A DNA stretch of 64,000 bases from Porphyromonadaceae bacterium (GTDB lineage Bacteria > Bacteroidota > Bacteroidia > Bacteroidales > Porphyromonadaceae), in assembly GCA_030528555.1 (NCBI GenBank), contig JAUMYQ010000001.1, forward strand, positions 62,001-126,000, in the 5' to 3' direction. Positions within the stretch are counted from its first letter, which is position 1. Each line of letters opens with the position of its first letter. Positions 46,041 to 53,896 of the stretch are shown here, piece after piece. The notes beneath the pieces were generated by a model, which searched no databases, had not been told where the DNA came from, and saw only the letters and a program-made list of their open reading frames with translations. Position numbers and translations under genes: made by a program.

Positions 46041-46078
46041 TGGAAATATTTTTTGGGGGTATTCCTGAGCATTTCTTG
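46041..46078 (+). repeat. Decayed remnant of the 22-bp-phased element (copy 7)
   Basis: About 37 bp match the right end of copies 1 and 3 at roughly 85 percent, with a single-base insertion: GGAAATATTTTTTGGGGGT then ATTCCTGAGCATTT against the consensus. Only parts of the last two units remain. Confidence 0.7.
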
Positions 46079-46276
46079 TCTTTTGAGGGTACTATAATGA
46101 TGCGATCTGGAGTGAGTGTTTTTGACATCTTGAGAGACCTTCGTCAGATACTTGGATAGACAGTGAACATTTTGACTTAATCGCTTAGTGCAGTAGTCCC
46201 AAAGGAGGGCTTTCTCGGATAAATGTTTATTTTTGTGCTGAGATATTTTATAATTGGGTTAAACTAATATAGTTGT

Positions 46277-46498
46277 ATGTACTGGACACTAGAGTTAGCG
46301 TCAAAGTTGGAGGATGCTCCATGGCCTGCCACCAGGGAAGAGTTGATAGACTATGCTCAACGCTCGGGTGCGCCATTGGAGGTGATTGAGAACCTTCAAG
46401 AGATGGAAGATGAGGGTGAGCTGTATGACTCCATCGAGGATATTTGGCCAGACTATCCAAGTAAGGAAGATTTCTTCTTTGACGAAGAGGAGTATTAG
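46277..46498 (+). CDS. DUF2795 family small acidic protein
   Basis: This 73-residue, strongly acidic protein (MYWTLELASKLEDAPWPATREE opening in part, C-term DFFFDEEEY) matches a very conserved Bacteroidetes family with the DUF2795 helix-turn-helix-like fold, of unknown function. The EDIWPDYPSKEDFF tail is diagnostic. It sits 78 bp before porP and might be co-transcribed with the T9SS operon or carry its own message. Confidence 0.85.
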   Translation: MYWTLELASKLEDAPWPATREELIDYAQRSGAPLEVIENLQEMEDEGELYDSIEDIWPDYPSKEDFFFDEEEY

Positions 46499-46576
46499 GG
46501 TTCTGCTTTCTGGGTGGCTCGTGCCGTGAGGTAAATCCTCTCTCAGCGTAGCCCAGATTCCTTACTCCATCGGAGT

Positions 46577-47542
46577 ATGAAAATTTCTGCAATTTCATTG
46601 TATAGCCTCTGTCTCCTGTTGCTTAGTCTCGGGGTACAGGGGCTGTATGCTCAGATGGGTGTGATAGGGCAGTACCCGATGCTACTGGGGCACTATAATG
46701 CTGCTTCTATTGGGTTCGGTGATGAGTTGTCTCTCACAGCCTTGCACACGAGGCAACTAGAGGGAGTTGAGGGTAGCAGTAAAGCCTTTGTCGTGATGGC
46801 GGATATGCCCCTCATGTTTCTGGGGCATAGGCATGGTGTAGGGGTGGAGTTAACGAGTACAACCTTTGGTTTATTCAAAGATACGAGCCTTGCAGCTCGC
46901 TATGCTTTCGGTATTGGATTGGGTCAGCTTGGTCGGCTGCAACTGGGAGCAGGCATGAGGCTTGTTACCAGCGTTTTTGATGGGACAAAAGTCTTTGTTC
47001 CATTAGGGATAGAAGGGATGTCTTCGGTCGATGGTGCGATTCCTGCTGTCGAGGTTTCTGGGCGAGGTATTGATGCTCAGATAGGCGCTTATTATAGGTA
47101 TAGAAATATTGACCTGGGCATAGGCGTTAATAATCTGCTAGGAGCGACTATTTTGCTTGGTAATAAATATAAGAGAGAGCATGTGCGATCCTACAACCTC
47201 TTTGCACGTTACGCCATTGGTATAGACCGTATAGCACTGCGCTTTGAGCCATCTGTCATCTTTGAGGCGACAGAGGCCCTGCTTTATCGACTGGACTTGC
47301 GTCTCGGAGTATGGTACAAGAAGCTAGTTTACATGGCCGGAATGTATCGTCCTGGGCAAGCTTGGGGAGCAAATCTCGGAGTAAGGATTGGCAAAGTCTA
47401 TCTAGGTTATCAATTTGAGCGACCTACATCGGAGTTGGGGCGAGGAAGTTGGGGAAATCACGAACTATTACTTTGCTATTCAATGCCCATAGATGTAGGG
47501 GGAAAGAAGAATAAGAAGTACAAAAGCATCCAGTTGCTTTAG
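46577..47542 (+). CDS. porP: PorP/SprF family T9SS outer-membrane protein
   Basis: This 321-residue protein has a signal peptide (about 1-25, ending near GLYAQ) and a beta-strand-rich mature part with the PorP/SprF family features MGVIGQYPMLLGHYNAASIG and GVGVNNLLGA-like strands (IDLGIGVNNL). PorP is an outer-membrane barrel that anchors the PorKLMN trans-envelope machine and cooperates with the SprA-type translocon. It is the first of five por genes. A 125-bp gap before porK carries a weak 6-bp stem and no promoter that I can see. Confidence 0.9.
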   Translation: MKISAISLYSLCLLLLSLGVQGLYAQMGVIGQYPMLLGHYNAASIGFGDELSLTALHTRQLEGVEGSSKAFVVMADMPLMFLGHRHGVGVELTSTTFGLFKDTSLAARYAFGIGLGQLGRLQLGAGMRLVTSVFDGTKVFVPLGIEGMSSVDGAIPAVEVSGRGIDAQIGAYYRYRNIDLGIGVNNLLGATILLGNKYKREHVRSYNLFARYAIGIDRIALRFEPSVIFEATEALLYRLDLRLGVWYKKLVYMAGMYRPGQAWGANLGVRIGKVYLGYQFERPTSELGRGSWGNHELLLCYSMPIDVGGKKNKKYKSIQLL

Positions 47543-47667
47543 AGGGCAATTGGGGTACGGCATAGAGGTAGGCTGCCTGGCTCGTTAGAGTATTATAGTA
47601 AGTTTTGCTACTCTGAGATGAGCAGGACTTAGGCTTCCTGAGGAAGGAAACAACGAACAGTTAGGAT

Positions 47668-49083
47668 ATGAAGAAATCTATAATGACGGTCGGTTCACTG
47701 GCTCTGTTAGTTACGTTGGTAGCCTGTGGAGCGTCTCGAGTATCTATGGGAGGCGAACTGACAGGAGCGAAGTTAGCCTCTTGGAGTGAGCCAGCCCCTT
47801 ATGGGATGGTTAAGATACCGAGAGGGCATATCATCCTCGGCACTCAAGAGCCCGATAGTATATGGGGAGAGCCAGCCATCTCAAGAGCTATCTCAGTAGA
47901 TGCCTTTTGGATGGATAGACATGAGGTGACGAACGCTCAGTATCGTCAGTTCGTTTATTATGTTAGAGACTCAATCATTCGAGAGAGGCTTGCGGATCCT
48001 GCCTATGGTGGTGATGACAGCTATAAGATTACGGAAGACAAGTATGGCGAGCCAATCAAGCCTTATCTTGACTGGGGCCGCCCTATTCCGAATGAGAAGA
48101 AGGCAACAGACGAAGAGCTCAAGGCTTTGCAAAGTGTTTACTACACTAACCCCGTTACTGGTGAGCGGAAACTAGATCCAAAGGCTCTGCTCTACCGCTA
48201 CGAGGTTTATGATCATCGCTCGGCAGCTTTGTATAGACATCAACTGCATCGTCCCGAGGGCAACAGACGCTGGCGAGGAGATGAGACTCTGCCGATGATT
48301 GCTAAGGATACGGCTTATATCAACCAAGCTGGCAAGGTAGTACGGGAAACCATTACACGTCCACTCTCAAGCGAATATGATTTCCTTAATACCTACATCG
48401 TTCCTATCTATCCGGACGAAAGTGTCTGGGTAAACGACTTTCCCAACTCGACCAACGATGTTTACACTCGTATGTATTTCAATCATCCAGGCTATGACGA
48501 CTATCCTGTAGTGGGTGTATCTTGGGAGCAAGCTCAGGCTTTCTGTGCTTGGCGTACGGAACATTATCTAAGAGGAGTTCGCTTGCCAGAGGGACAGATA
48601 GTAGAGCAGTTTCGCTTGCCCACGGAGGCTGAGTGGGAGTATGCCGCTCGATCTGGACAGACCGACCAGATTTTCCCTTGGGCCACTACAGACTTGCGCT
48701 CCGATAAAGGATGTTTTCTGGGCAACTTTAAGCCTGGTGAAGGAGATTATACGACCGATAAGCACATTATTACAGCTCGAGTATCCTCTTATAGTCCTAA
48801 TAGCTATGGCCTCTATGATATGGCTGGCAATGTCGCGGAGTGGACCAGTACTACGTGGAGCGTCTCGGGACTTAAGCAGATCAACGATGTGAACCCTGAG
48901 CTACGTTACTTTGCTTCGCAGCAAGACCCTCACATGCGCACGCAGAAGGTCGTTAAGGGTGGTTCATGGAAAGACATAGCTCGCCATATTCGGTCCAATT
49001 ATCGAACTTCCGAGTATCAAGATCGTGGTCATTCCTATATCGGATTTCGCTGTGTGCGCACAGCGATAGACTTTGGTAAGTAA
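47668..49083 (+). CDS. porK: T9SS ring lipoprotein PorK/GldK
   Basis: This 471-residue lipoprotein (LLVTLVAC, C20) has a formylglycine-generating-enzyme/sulfatase-modifying fold: FWMDRHEVTNAQYRQF, VVGVSWEQAQAFCAW, RLPTEAEWEYAARSG, YDMAGNVAEWTS and VVKGGSW are all there. PorK forms the large periplasmic ring under the outer membrane together with PorN. It has an insert with repeated Asp/Pro (about 115-225) relative to enzymatic members and is not expected to be an active enzyme. porL starts 11 bp after the stop. Confidence 0.95.
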   Translation: MKKSIMTVGSLALLVTLVACGASRVSMGGELTGAKLASWSEPAPYGMVKIPRGHIILGTQEPDSIWGEPAISRAISVDAFWMDRHEVTNAQYRQFVYYVRDSIIRERLADPAYGGDDSYKITEDKYGEPIKPYLDWGRPIPNEKKATDEELKALQSVYYTNPVTGERKLDPKALLYRYEVYDHRSAALYRHQLHRPEGNRRWRGDETLPMIAKDTAYINQAGKVVRETITRPLSSEYDFLNTYIVPIYPDESVWVNDFPNSTNDVYTRMYFNHPGYDDYPVVGVSWEQAQAFCAWRTEHYLRGVRLPEGQIVEQFRLPTEAEWEYAARSGQTDQIFPWATTDLRSDKGCFLGNFKPGEGDYTTDKHIITARVSSYSPNSYGLYDMAGNVAEWTSTTWSVSGLKQINDVNPELRYFASQQDPHMRTQKVVKGGSWKDIARHIRSNYRTSEYQDRGHSYIGFRCVRTAIDFGK

Positions 49084-49094
49084 ACTAGACAGCA

Positions 49095-49997
49095 ATGAAA
49101 CGCTACAGACGCTATCAAAATAAGCTAGAGATGTTTCTAGCAAGCAATAAGGGAAAACGCACGCTGAACCTCTTCTATTCGTGGGGTGCTGCCTTCGTTA
49201 TTCTTGGTGCACTCTTCAAGCTTCTTCATTTACGCTATGCCAATGAGATCCTTTTCGTCAGCATGATGACAGAGTTTCTTGTCTTTTTTATTTCGGGTTT
49301 TGAGAAGCCAGCTGCTACCTACAATTGGGAGGAAGTTTTTCCCGAGCTAGCCTCCAAAAACCCTATGGACAAGGCTGAGATGGAGGCTCGTAGGCTCTAT
49401 CTTCTTGAGAAAGCTAGTCAGCAGAGAGAGGCCGTTGGTGCTACGTCTGTAGCTCCACTAATTCAGGGTTCGATCTCTGCCCAGCCTCAGAATTCAGGCT
49501 GGGCTCGGGAGTTAGTACCAGAGACCGAGTTGGTAAGACTTGAAGCTGGTATTACAGCTCTTGGAGAGGCAGCTATGCAGCTCTCGCGTATAGCCGAGGT
49601 GTCGAACGGTATGATGGATAGCTATCAGGCTATGGCTAGCGACTATGAGGCTATCAGCCGAGGTTCGCATGAGTATGTGCAGCAGATGGAGGCATTGGCA
49701 CGCAACGTTTCTGGTCTGAATACCATTTATGAGATCCAGCTTAAGGGTATCAGTAGTCAGATAGATGCTATTGATAGAATTAATTCGGGACTTCATCGCA
49801 TCAGCTCTATGTATGATAGTACTGTGGGTGATAGCCGGGATTTTAAGCAGGAGAATGAGCGGATGGCACAGCAGTTGCGTCAGCTCAATCTGGTTTATGC
49901 TCGTATGCTTGAGGCTCTGACAGTCAATATGGGAGCTGCAGGATCACCGCATACGCCCTACACCTCGAGTATGGAGGCCACGGCCTCACAACAATAA
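49095..49997 (+). CDS. porL: T9SS motor protein PorL/GldL
   Basis: This 300-residue protein has two N-terminal membrane helices (about 26-46 and 50-68) with a lysine (K42, in ALFKLLH) and glutamate (E60, in MTEFLVFF) at the positions known in GldL to be important for proton-driven rotation. It then has a short cytoplasmic loop and a long coiled-coil-like region (about 130-275). PorL pentamers with a PorM dimer form the motor that powers the T9SS. porM begins 8 bp after the stop. Confidence 0.94.
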   Translation: MKRYRRYQNKLEMFLASNKGKRTLNLFYSWGAAFVILGALFKLLHLRYANEILFVSMMTEFLVFFISGFEKPAATYNWEEVFPELASKNPMDKAEMEARRLYLLEKASQQREAVGATSVAPLIQGSISAQPQNSGWARELVPETELVRLEAGITALGEAAMQLSRIAEVSNGMMDSYQAMASDYEAISRGSHEYVQQMEALARNVSGLNTIYEIQLKGISSQIDAIDRINSGLHRISSMYDSTVGDSRDFKQENERMAQQLRQLNLVYARMLEALTVNMGAAGSPHTPYTSSMEATASQQ

Positions 49998-50005
49998 AGC
50001 TTGCT

Positions 50006-51532
50006 ATGGCTGGAAATGGAGGGAATGCCAATAGGCAGAAGATGATAAACCTGATGTATATCGTCTTCATTGCCATGATGGCGCTCAATGTCTCGAGCGA
50101 GGTGCTTGATGGTTTTGCCAAGGTAGAGGAGGGGCTCAAGCAGACGATTCTGGCTACTGAGGCTCAGAATGCTAAACTCCGCGAAGAGATGCAGGTGGCC
50201 TATATGAATAATCCCACTAAGGTAGAGAGATGGCATAGGCTGAGTACCGAGTTAACAATGGAGGTAGATACGCTCTTTGCCCATATCCAAAACCTTAAGT
50301 GGCAGATCGCCAGAGAGACTGATGGAGAGGAGGCCGATGTCGATCACCTCAAGAAGCGAGACTACCTTGGAGCATCTGAGGCAGTTTTGCTTGACCCTCT
50401 TAGTTCGAGGGGGCGTGACCTGAGGGAACGTATTGAGCGGTTTCGGGCTTTTTTAGCCTCTCTCGCTCCTGCTCGGTCCATAGAGGGGTTGTTGGGGGTA
50501 GATGCTGTTGGGGGTAGAACTTGGGAGGAAGCAACTTTTGCCAACATCCCCTCTTCGGCCGCTATTACACTGCTCACGAAACTGCAGAATGATTTACGCT
50601 ACACTGAGGGGCAGATAATGGAGCACCTCTTGCAGAATATTGATGCTGGAGAGCTTCGTGTCAATCAGCTTACGGCTCAGGTCATTCCCGAGAGTAGGGT
50701 GGTGATGCGAGGTTTACCCTATAAGGCCCAGGTCGTTCTTAGTAGTATCGACACTACACAAGTTCCGATCATAACGATGAATGGTAAGGTCCAGACTTCA
50801 TCTCAGATAGTTGTGCCTACCAGTGCAGTAGGTACATTCCCTATCCAGGGAACTCTAGAGATGAAGATGCCGAGTGGTGCTCTTGAGCGTCGAGAGTTTG
50901 CTAGCAGCTATACGGTAATCGAGCCGATGGCCACCGTTGCTCCAGTGCTCATGAATGTGCTCTACTCTGGGATAGACAATGCCGTTAATATAGCTGTGCC
51001 AGGGATAGCGCAGAGCGATGTGGTGGCGACAATGTCGGGTGGTAGTCTGACTCGGAAAGGGAACCTTTGGATAGCTAAGCCTGGCCAAGGGGTGAGTGAG
51101 GCAACTATCTCCGTCTCGGCTCGATTAGCAGACGGACAGATGTTGAGTATCGCTAAGGTTGGACTTCGGGTGCGTGCCCTGCCTGATCCAATGCCTTATA
51201 TAGAAGTGTCTGATGAGCAAGGGGTAAAGGTGCGCTTCAAGGGTGGACGAATAGCTAAACCAGCCTTGCTGGCTGCTGGTGGCATCAAGGCTGCCATTGA
51301 CGATTCGCTCTTGGATGTTGCTTATACGGTGGTGAAGTTTCAACTCGTAAGCTTCGATTCTATGGGTAATGCCTTGCCCGAGGTGTCTGAGGGTGGTCGT
51401 TTTTCAGACCGTCAGATGAGACAGATACAGAACGCAGCGAGGGGTAAACGCCTATATGTAACGGACGTTGTTGCTAGAGGTCCAGATGGCATAGAACGTA
51501 AGATCCCCTCGATCGAACTTATACTAAACTAG
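50006..51532 (+). CDS. porM: T9SS motor/shaft protein PorM/GldM
   Basis: This 508-residue protein has one N-terminal membrane helix (about 12-33, [19 protein letters not shown]) and a large periplasmic part of four domains, with a helical first domain (about 40-215) and beta-sandwich domains after. It spans the periplasm from PorL to the PorK/PorN ring. The length and the N-terminus [19 protein letters not shown] match PorM. One base separates its stop from the porN ATG. Confidence 0.95.
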   Translation: MAGNGGNANRQKMINLMYIVFIAMMALNVSSEVLDGFAKVEEGLKQTILATEAQNAKLREEMQVAYMNNPTKVERWHRLSTELTMEVDTLFAHIQNLKWQIARETDGEEADVDHLKKRDYLGASEAVLLDPLSSRGRDLRERIERFRAFLASLAPARSIEGLLGVDAVGGRTWEEATFANIPSSAAITLLTKLQNDLRYTEGQIMEHLLQNIDAGELRVNQLTAQVIPESRVVMRGLPYKAQVVLSSIDTTQVPIITMNGKVQTSSQIVVPTSAVGTFPIQGTLEMKMPSGALERREFASSYTVIEPMATVAPVLMNVLYSGIDNAVNIAVPGIAQSDVVATMSGGSLTRKGNLWIAKPGQGVSEATISVSARLADGQMLSIAKVGLRVRALPDPMPYIEVSDEQGVKVRFKGGRIAKPALLAAGGIKAAIDDSLLDVAYTVVKFQLVSFDSMGNALPEVSEGGRFSDRQMRQIQNAARGKRLYVTDVVARGPDGIERKIPSIELILN

Positions 51533-51533
51533 C

Positions 51534-52628
51534 ATGAGACTAATGAACGGAAATAAAACAATGGCACTGGGCCTGGCTCTTGTACTATCTATTGGGGGGG
51601 GATTGACAGCAGAGGCTCAGCAGTCGAGTATCAGACGCACGGTTCGCCAACGAGTAGAGGGGGGGCAGGCTGCAGGCCTGGATACGCTCAGCCAACGCGC
51701 AAGGCTATACAATCTAGATCTTACGCAAGACACTAGGGGGGCAAGCTGGATGCGGACCGTTTATCGCCAGATCGATCTCTCCAGAGAGGCAAATGCTCCG
51801 CTCTATTACCCAACGAAGACAACAGAGCAGTCACAAAATCTATTTGCTCAGATCTTTCGGCTCGTTGCCTCCGATAGGGTCAAGGTCTATGAGTATCTTG
51901 ATGGAGAGGAGCTGTTTGTGCCAGAATACAAGGTACAGTTCAAGGACCTTCTCGATAGGTTTAGGATCAATTATACAGAGCAGCGGGCAGGTGGTGGAGT
52001 CAATTATTTGGTAACTGATGCCGATATACCAGCATCCGAGGTTAAGGCTTACTACCTCAAGGAGACTTGGTACTTTGATGCTCCGACCTCTACCTACGAT
52101 GTGAAGATAGAAGCCCTCTGTCCCATTCTCTACGATCTTGGAGACTATGGCGAGGTCCCCATGCCCTTGTTTTGGTTGCCTTACGAGGAGATTAAACCAT
52201 TCATCACGGCTAAGCCTGTGATGCTAAGCAACTATAATAATAGTCCTAATGCAACTCTTGATGACTTCTTTAGGCTAAATATGTATGATGGTGAGATTAT
52301 CAAGACGAAGAATCTCCTGGGGCGAGCCCTTACGCAGTACATCAGTTCCCCCGATAGCTTGCAAGCCGAGCGACAGCGTATTGAGGGGCAGCTCAGGGAT
52401 TTTAAGAAGAACCTCTTTGTCACTTGCCATGATACTCAAACCGATAGCGTTAGCAGCTCCATACCAGCTGTTGTAAGCAAGAGCATCAAGGGCACCAATA
52501 GTCGAGACAAACGTGTGCGCGGTACTAAAGTCTCTACTCAGACTAAGGCAACTAAGGTCAAAGCCCCTAAGGTTGCAAAGGCGAAGCCTACTACCTCAGG
52601 AAGCCGTTCTGTACGAGGGCGCATTTAG
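51534..52628 (+). CDS. porN: T9SS ring protein PorN/GldN
   Basis: This 364-residue periplasmic protein has a signal peptide (about 1-28, ending near LTAEAQ) and the GldN core (about 55-305), with WMRTVYRQIDL, KVYEYLDGEELF and PVMLSNYNNSPNATLDDFF. PorN complexes with PorK in the ring. The last about 50 residues form a basic, Lys/Thr/Ala-Pro-rich tail, likely disordered. It ends the por operon, followed by a perfect palindromic terminator at 52648-52689. Confidence 0.95.
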   Translation: MRLMNGNKTMALGLALVLSIGGGLTAEAQQSSIRRTVRQRVEGGQAAGLDTLSQRARLYNLDLTQDTRGASWMRTVYRQIDLSREANAPLYYPTKTTEQSQNLFAQIFRLVASDRVKVYEYLDGEELFVPEYKVQFKDLLDRFRINYTEQRAGGGVNYLVTDADIPASEVKAYYLKETWYFDAPTSTYDVKIEALCPILYDLGDYGEVPMPLFWLPYEEIKPFITAKPVMLSNYNNSPNATLDDFFRLNMYDGEIIKTKNLLGRALTQYISSPDSLQAERQRIEGQLRDFKKNLFVTCHDTQTDSVSSSIPAVVSKSIKGTNSRDKRVRGTKVSTQTKATKVKAPKVAKAKPTTSGSRSVRGRI

Positions 52629-52647
52629 AGATTTGGTTGTAGGATGA

Positions 52648-52689
52648 AATCAAGAGGGAGAGAGTGCTAGCACTCTCTCCCTCTTGATT
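52648..52689. terminator. Bidirectional palindromic terminator between porN and the DUF1573 gene
   Basis: A perfect 42-bp inverted repeat with 21-bp arms and no spacer is centred between 52668 and 52669 (GAGTGCT|AGCACTC). It lies between convergent genes and can serve both. Confidence 0.8.
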
Positions 52690-52711
52690 CGTTTGTGTCA
52701 GGTACTCCAGA

Positions 52712-53104
52712 CTATTCAACCAAGCCTTTGACCCTTAATATATAAGAGCCATCCTTGCCGTTACTGTAGATAGCTATAGTCTTGACGAACTGCCCTGGAC
52801 GGCCCACGGGGTTGAAGGTCACGAGTATCTTACCTTCCTTGCCAGGAGCGATAGGTTCGGTGCTGTACTCAGGTGTGGTACACCCACAAGCAGCTACTAC
52901 ACGAGTAAGTACGAGGGGAGCGGAGCCTGTGTTCTTGATTACGAATGTATGAGATACCTTGCCATTGCTCTCTTTGATAACACCAAAATCGTGTTCTGTT
53001 TCCTTAGCCATGATTACTGCTCCCTGTTGCGAACCTTGAGCGATCGCAGGAGAGAAGCCTAGATAGGCGAAAAGGAAAACAAGTACATACATTAATTTCT
53101 TCAT
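52712..53104 (-). CDS. DUF1573 domain protein, exported
   Basis: This 130-residue protein has a signal peptide ending near SPAIAQ and a single Ig-like DUF1573 domain. HDFGVIKESNGKVSHTF and the diagnostic CGCTTPEYS with two cysteines are clear. The family is abundant in Bacteroidetes; its function is not known, and some members sit in lipoproteins or T9SS cargo. It is convergent with porN and shares a terminator with it. Confidence 0.88.
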   Translation of the reverse strand: MKKLMYVLVFLFAYLGFSPAIAQGSQQGAVIMAKETEHDFGVIKESNGKVSHTFVIKNTGSAPLVLTRVVAACGCTTPEYSTEPIAPGKEGKILVTFNPVGRPGQFVKTIAIYSNGKDGSYILRVKGLVE

Positions 53105-53162
53105 TGTTTACTATCGGTTTTAATCAGGTCCTTTCAGAACCCTAATTCATACGCCTTGCTGG

Positions 53163-53193
53163 CAAAAGTACAAGAAAAAGAATAAAAAGCAAG
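53163..53193 (-). promoter_or_regulatory. Candidate promoter for the DUF1573 gene
   Basis: On the minus strand TACTTTTG (53170-53163) matches TAnnTTTG and CTTG (53193-53190) lies 19 bp upstream, one base off the -33 TTTG. The start would be near 53156, about 50 nt before the ATG at 53104. Confidence 0.5.
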
Positions 53194-53308
53194 TCATTCT
53201 AGATAGTTCCTCGGGATGTCCACATCAAAAACGATACGTTCTACTCAAGTTTTGTCTATCCCCAATTAATCCTCTCAAAGCATCTAAAAATGCCTCTTTT
53301 GATATCTC

Positions 53309-53420
53309 AAAAAATGCTGGGGAATACCCGAAAAAATGTTCCCGAACTTTTTTCTCGGAGTTCCCGATCTTTTTCCAAAAAGTTCGGGAAGTTTTTTTTG
53401 AAAGTTCCCGAAGATTTTTT
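53309..53420 (-). repeat. 22-bp-phased palindromic element, copy 5 (five units)
   Basis: Cores start at 53316 (GCTGGGGAA), 53338, 53360 (GTTCCCGAT), 53382 and 53404, all 22 bp apart. The first unit has a C-to-G change relative to copy 2. It lies between divergent genes. Confidence 0.9.
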
Positions 53421-53733
53421 GCGTCTTTCATAGCGTTTCGTATTTATCTGTTTATGAGATTATTGTGTTTTCTCTGGGTGAAGCTGAGAGACGAGGAAGT
53501 CGCTACTCTGCTTTGGGGTCCTATTATCCCTTGAGTATAGCAAGATATTTTGTCTGACGTAGGCTGTTGGTTCGAGGGATCTCCAAGTCTTTTGGGCCTC
53601 TTCTGATGCCTGTTATATGATACGCTATAGGAGCAATGTGTGGGGAGTGCTTAGTCTCAGTTTTCGAGTTGGATAGAGAGGGGACATAAATGAGAAATTA
53701 TGCCCGAATTGTCTAGGTTTTTGTGCCAAAATG

Positions 53734-53765
53734 TTTGTTCGTTTGTCTGATAGTTCTTATGTTTG
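53734..53765 (+). promoter_or_regulatory. Candidate promoter of the SusC/SusD operon
   Basis: TTTG (53734-53737), a 20-bp spacer and TATGTTTG (53758-53765) match both Bacteroidetes promoter elements exactly. Transcription would begin near 53771, giving a leader of about 125 nt before the ATG at 53897. It is the best promoter match in the window. Confidence 0.6.
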
Positions 53766-53896
53766 TTGTGCATAAAGGGGTTTATTAGAGTGTGTATTTG
53801 GTCATAATTATTGATAAAAGGTCTGCTAGACATGACCCAGTGTATGAGTTAAAATAGATTATAAATATGTTATGTAATTACTTTATTCATTAGCTT

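Larger units (their letters stand above)
45817..46276. other. Divergent intergenic region
   Basis: 460 bp between the LptF/G gene (minus) and the DUF2795 gene (plus). It contains a decayed repeat remnant (46041-46078) and a minus-strand -7 element (45878-45871). Otherwise AT-rich with no open frame I would call. Confidence 0.5.
53194..53896. other. Divergent regulatory region upstream of the SusC operon
   Basis: About 700 bp containing repeat copy 5 (53309-53420), about 310 bp with no recognised signal, the candidate SusC promoter (53734-53765) and a leader of about 125 nt. The AT-rich leader has no hairpin I am confident of. No sigma/anti-sigma gene is adjacent. Confidence 0.5.

Noticed and set aside
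53225..53431. Minus-strand open frames with a shared KNLRELSKKTSRTFWKK-type peptide at five loci (also near 9592, 26515, 34703 and 62510)
   Set aside because: The shared peptide is just the translated 22-bp-phased repeat, and flanking residues differ at each locus. No start or conserved protein context supports a gene.
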